DNA of 64,000 nt from Vibrio salinus. GTDB taxonomy: Bacteria; Pseudomonadota; Gammaproteobacteria; Enterobacterales; Vibrionaceae. Location: positions 1-64,000 of the forward strand of contig NZ_JAJSDZ010000009.1 of NCBI RefSeq assembly GCF_021272385.1, given 5' to 3'. The stretch's first letter is position 1. Every line of letters begins with the position of its first letter. The translations under genes and the position numbers were made by a program. Of the stretch, positions 58,821 through 64,000 are shown one piece after another. The notes beneath the pieces were generated by a model. The model had not been told where the DNA came from and made no database searches. It saw only the letters and a list, made by a program, of their open reading frames with translations.

Positions 58821-58827
58821 TCCTAAG
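58779..58827. promoter_or_regulatory. pair of 15-bp operators at the divergent XRE promoter
   Basis: CTTAGATTGTCTAAG (58779-58793) and CTTAGCAATCCTAAG (58813-58827), 34 bp apart and each followed by TTTTACTG. Both are CTTAG-N5-CTAAG inverted repeats like the one before gmtY (51141-51155). They overlap the 5' end of the annotated XRE frame. Confidence 0.7.
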
Positions 58828-58850
58828 TTTTACTGTATTTAAAGATAGCA

Positions 58851-59414
58851 ATGAAAAGAACCAAAAAACTAAGCCATCCAATTTATAACCTTCTGATTAA
58901 TAGAAATCTTGATAGATTTACGGTCATTCAGGCTCGGGATGAATTACAAAAATCTACTGATGACCGGTTTGATGATGCAAACGATGCTAGAAGGTATGTA
59001 TACCGACAAATAAATCACCTCGTATCCAATGGCTATTTAAAAACTGTGGGTAACGGTAGGGAAAAACTATATATAAAAACCGAAGCGTTTAACTTAGGTT
59101 CTTTTTCCAAAAAGACAGTAAAAAAGTATCAACGTAATATGATAAAGGTTGAAAAGAGTGTCCAAATTACTCAAACTGAAAAATACATAAAAGCGTTAGA
59201 AAAAGAACGTATCCAGTATAAAAGTGAGCTTTCTGTCATTTTGGCCGAAGAACAAGAATATCATCGCTTAATGAACCGATTTATAGATAAAAAAGAGCTT
59301 TTAATGCCAATCTATACTCAAGCAAAGGAACGTTCAGAAACAACTCTCGGTAAGATAAATGCCTTAACTAGTGTACTTAATGCTATGCATAACCAAATGC
59401 CTGAACAGTATTAA
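58851..59414 (+). CDS. winged-helix / coiled-coil protein divergent from the XRE gene, unknown
   Basis: 187 residues. The first 80 look like a winged helix (LSHPIYNLLINRNLDRFTVIQARDELQ in pieces, then RRYVYRQINHLVSNGYLKTVG-GREKLYIK). From about 95 to 175 runs a long charged helix with heptad character, probably a dimerising coiled coil. No enzyme motif is visible. Under control of the same operators as the XRE gene, it may be a second regulator or a DNA-binding cargo protein. Confidence 0.6.
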   Translation: MKRTKKLSHPIYNLLINRNLDRFTVIQARDELQKSTDDRFDDANDARRYVYRQINHLVSNGYLKTVGNGREKLYIKTEAFNLGSFSKKTVKKYQRNMIKVEKSVQITQTEKYIKALEKERIQYKSELSVILAEEQEYHRLMNRFIDKKELLMPIYTQAKERSETTLGKINALTSVLNAMHNQMPEQY

Positions 59415-59424
59415 CTATAAAATA

Positions 59425-59449
59425 GATTCAGCCAGGTTTAGGCTGAATC
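59425..59449. terminator. hairpin between the convergent winged-helix and retron RT genes
   Basis: GATTCAGCC-AGGTTTA-GGCTGAATC, 9-bp perfect stem. On the minus strand it is followed by TATTTTAT, so it could end the retron transcript, 110 nt after the RT stop. On + it lacks a T run. Confidence 0.45.
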
Positions 59450-59559
59450 GAAGATGGACAAAACTTAACATGGCAACTAATTGATCTTGGATTGAATTTG
59501 AGTCCACTGAAACTAATCAGTTTCTAGGAAAACGATCATCGATTCATATTTAACTTACG

Positions 59560-60549
59560 TTACACGCCTTGGCTTATATGACCTTTTATGCATACGATTA
59601 AATTAAACAAATCGTTTTCCGGATGTTTTTTCTTCAATGACAAGATGTATTTTGTGATTTTTTCATAATTATTTTTGTCAACGCTTTTTATATGTGCAAT
59701 CCGACCGTTAATTGTAGGAAGCTTTGAATTGTCAGAGGTTAACATTGAGTAAACCTCTGCACGTATACGTCGGTACTCACTTCTTCCAATTCCAACACTA
59801 TTAGGAGAGATTACTAACCCTGTTACTTCTTTTCGTTTTCTAGTTCCGCATATTTTTGTTTTTTTATGATTTATGATAAATCCTTCATCTTGGATTATTT
59901 CTTCAATCATAGGCTGTGCTTTTCTTATTTTTGCCTCGTTCCGAGCTGACAAGGTTATGTCATCTGCGTATCGTGTATACATGATACCCTTTGGTCCAGA
60001 GTAACCTTGAATCCTCGAATCTAATCGTTGACATGCTAGGTTTGAGAGTTTGGGGGAGGTAGGAGCTCCTTGAGGTAATCGACCGTTGAATGTGCATAAG
60101 CTGGTAAGAATGTAACTGATGTTTTTGTTGTAACCTATTGAATGGAATATACTGTACACGTTAGATGCGGGAACCGAATGGAAGAAGTCTTCTAAATCTA
60201 TATTTAGTAGAACATGAGCGCCTACATGCGGCTTAGCATTGCTTAAAATAGATTCCCCAATTTCGAATCCTTTAGAGTTTCCAGATGAACTTAGGCGGTA
60301 TAAGATTTTTCTTAAAATCCATGATTGAACCGCTTTCATAGCCCTAGATGGTTGAGCAATTTCTCTCTTACCCCCAGATTTTTTGTCTAAATAGTAAACA
60401 TGATAGTGATCATCTGATTTGTAGATAAGTTGTTGAAGAAGACCTGAGGATAACCTCATTTGGCTAGATAGCTCGTTGAGGTTGCTAACTGCTGGTAAGC
60501 CTAGGTTTTTTAGTTTACTTAAAGCTTGAGGATGTGCTGAAATTTCCAT
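59560..60549 (-). CDS. retron reverse transcriptase (Eco1/Ec86-like, type II-A)
   Basis: About 329 residues. The retron-specific NAxxH motif (SNAKPHVGAH, near 105), QGAPTSPKLSN, the catalytic YADDITLS (near 200) and the VTG motif in KEVTGLVIS (near 240) are all present, so this is a retron RT rather than a group II intron enzyme. It makes the RNA-DNA hybrid msDNA from the adjacent ncRNA. A GTG at 60564 lies five codons upstream, within the a2 repeat of the RNA; the ATG at 60549 is preferred. It lies directly downstream of the ncRNA and effector. Confidence 0.93.
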   Translation of the reverse strand: MEISAHPQALSKLKNLGLPAVSNLNELSSQMRLSSGLLQQLIYKSDDHYHVYYLDKKSGGKREIAQPSRAMKAVQSWILRKILYRLSSSGNSKGFEIGESILSNAKPHVGAHVLLNIDLEDFFHSVPASNVYSIFHSIGYNKNISYILTSLCTFNGRLPQGAPTSPKLSNLACQRLDSRIQGYSGPKGIMYTRYADDITLSARNEAKIRKAQPMIEEIIQDEGFIINHKKTKICGTRKRKEVTGLVISPNSVGIGRSEYRRIRAEVYSMLTSDNSKLPTINGRIAHIKSVDKNNYEKITKYILSLKKKHPENDLFNLIVCIKGHISQGV

Positions 60550-60560
60550 TGTTAGATTGG

Positions 60561-60720
60561 GCACCTTTACGTCAAAAGTTCTCGTTTAGACCTTGCGAGT
60601 CTGAAACGAAGTTTCAGCGAGCAAGAACTAAATGAGCCAATGTTCCGGTTTAGTTGAAGGACAGCGAATCACTACCCAGTTGTATTTTGGATTTCTCAAA
60701 AAACAACTCGCTAAAGGTGC
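60561..60720 (-). ncRNA. retron msr-msd RNA (type II-A)
   Basis: On the minus strand, repeat a1 GCACCTTTA (60720-60712) pairs with a2 TAAAGGTGC (60569-60561). After a1 comes AGCG with the probable priming G at 60711. Two msr hairpins follow: GTTGT/ACAAC, and GGGTAGTG/CGCTGTCC with a 3-nt loop. The msd is a long hairpin, outer CTTGC/GCAAG and inner CTGAAAC-TTC-GTTTCAG. TTTTGAC before a2 would give msDNA starting GTCAAAAG. The layout and the CGCACC..TTAGCGAG start match the Eco1 (Ec86) RNA as I recall it. The msr lies inside the last codons of the effector gene. Confidence 0.88.
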
Positions 60721-61621
60721 GTTCACTCATTCTATCATAATTTATTCCTGACTTTCCACGATACTGATAGTTCATAATTTCTATTCGTACTCGATCTAGA
60801 CGATGTTGTGTAAATTTTGATAGGACATGTGATTCGCCGCTTCTGGTCATGTTATAGCCGCTAGTTGTATTCATTATCAATCTTTCCGATTGAAGTTTGC
60901 TCAATGCAGACCGTGTAGCAATGTCTGACATAACATGATTCTGATTTGTTGCTATTTCTAGTAATGTTTTCAGACTGTTAAAGTCAATGTTTTCAATTAA
61001 ATATATGCACGGCAGTATAAAGTTTTCCGCTTCCAAAATGTTTGTGACATTTTTCTTTACTGGATTTTGTCTTTGGATTTTTGTTATTGCATCTGAGATA
61101 GAACGAAATACTCGAGGAATAGTGTCTGGGCAATCAAGTTTGTCATAGTCTAAATTTATCACTTTCCCCGTATCTGATGCTTTTATGAGTCTGTTTGGGC
61201 CATAGTTGAGAAAGCTTCTCTTGTTTTTATATCGTTGGTTAGCGACACATATGAGCTTATTTACTAAGTTGGGATTGCTGGAGAATGCACCCAGCTCAGC
61301 GAAAGAACCTGGACTTTCAGGGAGAAGTACGATTGCGTCTACAGAGCTTGCCAGAATGTTCTCGAGGGCTAAAAGGCTATGTTGCCCATGGCCTGCAAGT
61401 AAGTCATCAAACAAACTTTCTGGGTAGAGTAACTCATACTCAATCCGTGTTTGATTTTCCATTAATAGCTTTGCCATCTTGGAGCGACCAGTTGTTTTAT
61501 CCTTAATATCTGCCCCACACAAGAAAACGGTTCTTTTTCTTTTGTAAACAGGAACATAAATACGTTCTTTTATTACCTTAGCGATGTCAGTTAGTTGTTC
61601 ACTCGAAAATTTTCTTCTCAC
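60650..61621 (-). CDS. retron effector, nucleoside deoxyribosyltransferase-like (Eco1/RcaT type)
   Basis: About 323 residues. The N-terminal NDT-like domain has TVFLCGADI, LFDDLLAGHGQHSLLALENIL and PESPGSFAELGAF (putative catalytic Glu); the C-terminal part is a winged-helix-like DNA-binding domain ending near IMNYQYRGKSGINYD. It closely resembles the Eco1 effector, a toxin kept silent by RT-msDNA and released on phage attack. The frame opens at an ATG at 61642, but the GTG at 61621 has CAGGA seven bases ahead and aligns with the family start. About 20 extra residues at the C terminus are encoded by the msr region. Confidence 0.9.
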   Translation of the reverse strand: MRRKFSSEQLTDIAKVIKERIYVPVYKRKRTVFLCGADIKDKTTGRSKMAKLLMENQTRIEYELLYPESLFDDLLAGHGQHSLLALENILASSVDAIVLLPESPGSFAELGAFSSNPNLVNKLICVANQRYKNKRSFLNYGPNRLIKASDTGKVINLDYDKLDCPDTIPRVFRSISDAITKIQRQNPVKKNVTNILEAENFILPCIYLIENIDFNSLKTLLEIATNQNHVMSDIATRSALSKLQSERLIMNTTSGYNMTRSGESHVLSKFTQHRLDRVRIEIMNYQYRGKSGINYDRMSERTFSELFFEKSKIQLGSDSLSFN

Positions 61622-61645
61622 ATTTAATTCCTGAAATAGCATTTA

Positions 61646-62278
61646 TCATATGAGTACCGCAAGAAAACTATAGTTATGCTGCTTACATACCTGATACAGC
61701 CCCCACCATCTTGCTGGAAACGACTTAATATCACGGTAAACTAGATATCGCTGTAAGTAAAATACATTTAAAGGGGTTGTTCGACCGCTATCCGTTGATA
61801 ATTTAACCCATACACATATATTTAATATTCTGTGAATATGGGATAAAACACTACCAGATTCATAGAAAATAAAGTCTTTATCGGTATCAATTTCAAATTC
61901 TATTTTATCGGAGAGTGATAACTTTCTGGGTTCAAACTTCTGTCCATTGACTTGCCAACGACTTGAAGTACTAATAGCCCATTTTATTTCTTCAACGACA
62001 ACATCTCTAGTGTCACGATTTGCTATGACTAACTTGCATGTTGGCTTATAAAGGCACTTGGGATCAGAGAAATTCACAAATAAATCTTTGTAAATATGAG
62101 GATGTTGATATTGAACCCTCTCTTTTCTCTCAATTTTCTTTAACTCCAAATCCCGCAACTTAATCGCATAGTCTTGCCTTCTACCTTTAACCGTATTCCA
62201 GAGTGTTAATGCTGTGATAAATGTGGCAAAAATTGGGGCATACAGCACCAAGTCTTCAACTGTTAAAATTTCGTGCAT
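61646..62278 (-). CDS. membrane-anchored protein preceding the retron effector, unknown
   Basis: About 210 residues. One membrane helix near 8-28 (LVLYAPIFATFITALTLW), a charged helical linker (RDLELKKIERKERVQYQ) and a beta-rich domain at about 65-190 with no recognised motif. GGAGG stands 5 nt before the ATG at 62278. Its stop is 3 nt before the longest effector frame (ATG 61642) and 24 nt before the preferred effector start, so it is probably in the retron transcript. It could be an added component or an unrelated neighbour. Confidence 0.6.
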   Translation of the reverse strand: MHEILTVEDLVLYAPIFATFITALTLWNTVKGRRQDYAIKLRDLELKKIERKERVQYQHPHIYKDLFVNFSDPKCLYKPTCKLVIANRDTRDVVVEEIKWAISTSSRWQVNGQKFEPRKLSLSDKIEFEIDTDKDFIFYESGSVLSHIHRILNICVWVKLSTDSGRTTPLNVFYLQRYLVYRDIKSFPARWWGLYQVCKQHNYSFLAVLI

Positions 62279-62528
62279 ATAAACCTCCAAATAGCACTAC
62301 CATTCCGATTACTCATATGGTTACATTTTGGGTTTGAATATATACCCGAACGTTCAGCCATTTTTTTTTACTTGAGCTAAAAAATTATCTCTTTGGCTTT
62401 TATTACTGTTCATAACGTTCCTTTACAACTAATACGATGCCCGATAACCTTTTTGAATCGAAAACGCTAATCGGTTGGAACAAAAAATGCCATACATTAG
62501 CTATCTAATAGAACAATTTGTTAACTAA

Positions 62529-62963
62529 TCACTCTTCTAACTTTTCCTTTATTTTTGATATCTTATCGTCAATTTTCGCAATATGACGCTCAGCATTTTC
62601 TTTGTATGATGCAGAGCCAATATACCAATTTTTGAACAAGACCATAGCAGCAGCAGCCCAAGTTGCTAGCTCTAAGAGAAGTGAGCTTGGCATTGGAATA
62701 CCTGCCATCATAATCTTACTAACTATCGGAATTATATTTGCAACACAAATGACACCTAATGCATACATAATTGTCTGAAGAGTGTACTTAACGTAACTCA
62801 CCCCACTAGTACTAATTTTAACTATTAGGTTTTTTTCATCTTCGAGAAATAACAATCGCTCTTTAAGTTTCTTTTTCCGACGAAGCCAAAGCCATGTAGC
62901 AAACAAGCTTGACGCGGTGCCAAGCAGAAATGTTCCAATCAGTGTTATTATATCAACGCTCAT
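62529..62963 (-). CDS. small polytopic membrane protein, unknown
   Basis: 144 residues with three membrane segments (about 5-27, 64-85 and 90-112), separated by a basic stretch RRKKKLKERLLFLEDEKN, and a C-terminal coiled-coil-like tail (AERHIAKIDDKISKIKEKLEE). Strong ribosome binding site AAGGAGATATC before the ATG. No family recognised. The 250-nt gap to the next gene (62279-62528) shows nothing more than AT-rich sequence and probably holds the retron operon promoter. Confidence 0.6.
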   Translation of the reverse strand: MSVDIITLIGTFLLGTASSLFATWLWLRRKKKLKERLLFLEDEKNLIVKISTSGVSYVKYTLQTIMYALGVICVANIIPIVSKIMMAGIPMPSSLLLELATWAAAAMVLFKNWYIGSASYKENAERHIAKIDDKISKIKEKLEE

Positions 62964-63239
62964 GATATCTCCTTGTTAAATTTAAGGAAATATATCAAGC
63001 TAATGGTATCTATGGCAATGGAAAGCTAACGCTAAGTAGTGCACTAACTTACTTAGCAACAAAATAAATACACAATCATATACAGTACCTACATAAGCAA
63101 TATAAATTTGCGCACATATTTGACCGTGAGCAAAAATAGATCAATTGGTGAAATGAAAAACGTGTCCTAAATTTTAGGTTGGCAAACATCAGGGCATTTT
63201 TGATTCAGGTGATTAATTTCATAACACAAAAATGGTGGT

Positions 63240-63506
63240 TCATAGATCATTGATATCGATGTTAATTTCTGGGGAGTTTTCTCTTTGCTTAACTAGCTTT
63301 CTGTCTTGTTCATCTTCCTCAAATTCAATTCGGCAAGAGTCAAAAACATCGCTTCGTTGAACTAAAAAATCGCTGTCCGCCTTATCTGTATCTTCCAAAT
63401 AAGATCCCCAATCTTTTTCACTTGTAGTCGCGAGTTCACTAGAATGTACTGTATGACTTGTTAATCTTTCTAAAAGGTCTTTTCCTGACAACCATTTTTT
63501 ACTCAT
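63240..63506 (-). CDS. small acidic hypothetical protein at the island's right end
   Basis: 88 residues from the ATG at 63506 (GAAGGGATCT ahead; an upstream ATG at 63533 also stays in frame). It starts MSKKWLSGKDLLERL and continues with a strongly acidic, low-complexity body (DWGSYLEDTDKADSD, EFEEDEQDRK). No membrane helix or known motif. Possibly a disordered adaptor or inhibitor. The 280-nt gap on its downstream side (62964-63239) holds no gene. Confidence 0.5.
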   Translation of the reverse strand: MSKKWLSGKDLLERLTSHTVHSSELATTSEKDWGSYLEDTDKADSDFLVQRSDVFDSCRIEFEEDEQDRKLVKQRENSPEINIDINDL

Positions 63507-63730
63507 AGATCCCTTCTCGATTCGAAATGACATTAGATAATTTATAGCATAATGAGTAGCTAACCATAATGAAAGCTAGCCCAGAAACAAGGAATGAGGC
63601 ATATATCGTTCTAGTGCAACTAACTTACCGCTTGTAACTTTGTTTTGAAATAATGTCTTAGTTAATAAAAACAATAATTGATTTAAACGGGATGAACAAC
63701 AAGAGAGGAATACCAAGAAAATAGTATATT

Positions 63731-63752
63731 AAAATAGTATTTATACTATTTT
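63731..63752. repeat. 22-bp palindrome near the island's right end
   Basis: Arms AAAATAGTAT and ATACTATTTT around a TT centre; a further AATAGTAT precedes it at about 63719-63727. ATACTATTT also occurs at the left end (51041-51049), so the motif may be an accessory recombinase or regulator site. The 63534-63784 stretch contains no gene. Confidence 0.5.
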
Positions 63753-63784
63753 AAGTTATATGTAATTAAAGTTCTTTTTCTTTA

Positions 63785-63955
63785 TTAGTATGAAAAAAAT
63801 AGCACTAATACACCGTCTGCATTTTCAGAGCGATCGCCCAAGCTGGCTGCCCATGTCACTATTTTGGTGATTTCCGGGCGCTTTTCATTCCACAGATGGT
63901 CGTGTTCGGCTTTTAGTTTATTGTAGCCTTCCCGGGTAATTAACTTTGTTTTCAC
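63785..63955 (-). pseudogene. greB: native greB, 5' fragment (codons 1-47), cut by the island
   Basis: GTG start, then codons 1-47 of GreB (VKTKLITREGYNKLKAEHD through SENAD). After codon 47 the frame runs into the island and adds nine foreign residues (GVLVLFFSY) before a stop at 63785. The fragment includes the acidic tip Asp41/Glu44 but only the first helix of the coiled coil, so it cannot be functional. The native promoter lies to the right, outside or at the edge of the window. Confidence 0.93.
63786..63810. repeat. right terminal inverted repeat of the island
   Basis: TAGTATG (63786-63792) and ACTAATA (63804-63810), the mirror of TATTAGT/CATACTA at the left end. The four bases CACC (63811-63814) separate it from greB codon 47. 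Confidence 0.6.
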
Positions 63956-64000
63956 GTAAAAACGATTCCTGATTCTCGTTATTAATATGACAGAATTTGT

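Larger units (their letters stand above)
51021..63814. mobile_element. Gamma-Mobile-Trio-type genomic island inserted in greB
   Basis: The borders are set by the split of native greB. The element carries two large tyrosine recombinase-like genes plus gmtX at the left end, a full replacement greB, and about 7 kb of cargo ending with a retron and membrane-protein genes. It is visibly richer in A/T than the flanks. The size and order (about 430, 1040 and 210 residues, overlapping frames) fit the GMT islands described in Vibrio as carriers of defence and attack genes. No tRNA gene, transposase or insertion sequence is present. Exact ends may shift by a few bases. Confidence 0.85.

Noticed and set aside
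58779..58827. Operator pair considered as a short CRISPR-like or direct repeat array
   Set aside because: Only two copies, 34 bp apart, with palindromic halves and a third copy at gmtY; they behave as operators. No CRISPR array or cas gene is present in the window.
59560..60564. Reverse transcriptase as group II intron or DGR enzyme
   Set aside because: It lacks maturase and endonuclease domains, has the retron NAxxH and VTG motifs, and sits beside an msr-msd structure and a retron effector.
61206..61506. Plus-strand 73-codon frames inside the retron effector
   Set aside because: Antisense to the effector, with no start signal; the effector frame matches a known family across its length.

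Overview
The window is a piece of a Vibrio-type gammaproteobacterial chromosome. The 16S/23S/5S sequences, the order glnA-ntrB-ntrC next to typA, a complete gspC-N type II secretion operon followed by cysQ and nudE, and proteins almost identical to Vibrio EpsE, NfuA and NtrC all point to Vibrionaceae; the species cannot be named from sequence alone.

Layout. (1) 1-12052: a tandem cluster of rRNA operons, all on the + strand. It holds the 3' end of one 23S plus 5S, a full operon 16S-tRNAGlu-23S-5S, then a second full operon 16S-tRNAIle-tRNAAla-23S-5S-tRNAAsp with a terminator. Several copies carry indels at normally invariant positions, so the consensus here is suspect. (2) 12321-28574: housekeeping genes, namely add, the nitrogen regulation genes ntrC/ntrB/glnA with NtrC and sigma-54 sites, typA, a DUF2959 lipoprotein, yihY-dtd-yiiD, an AsmA-like protein, pckA and hslR-hslO. 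(3) 28787-39930: the twelve-gene type II secretion operon gspC-gspN. (4) 39947-46691: cysQ, nudE, nfuA, comF, divergent bioH, a small conserved protein and tex. (5) 46865-50615: a more variable stretch with a LysR regulator, a secreted protein, a DUF2753 gene behind a perfect Fur box and a YagU-like membrane protein.

(6) 51021-63814 is a 12.8-kb AT-rich mobile island inserted inside native greB (minus strand). The two halves of greB lie at 63815-63955 (codons 1-47) and 50682-51020 (codons 48-159); joining them restores a 159-codon frame exactly. The left end carries three genes that fit the Gamma-Mobile-Trio: gmtY and gmtZ (tyrosine recombinases) and gmtX. Directly behind them is a complete replacement greB whose target site is recoded. 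The cargo is a set of small unknown genes, a beta-class DNA methyltransferase with a zinc-finger protein and an XRE regulator, a winged-helix/coiled-coil protein, and a type II-A (Eco1/Ec86-like) retron. The retron consists of a nucleoside-deoxyribosyltransferase-like effector, the msr-msd RNA (not represented by any ORF) and the reverse transcriptase, with a small membrane-anchored protein 3 nt upstream of the longest effector frame.

How the parts may work together. The recombinases insert the element into an essential-type transcription factor gene while the element supplies a spare GreB. An identical 15-bp operator (CTTAG-N5-CTAAG) occurs upstream of gmtY and twice between the XRE gene and its divergent neighbour. 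This suggests that the cargo regulator also controls mobility. The retron is the probable anti-phage payload.
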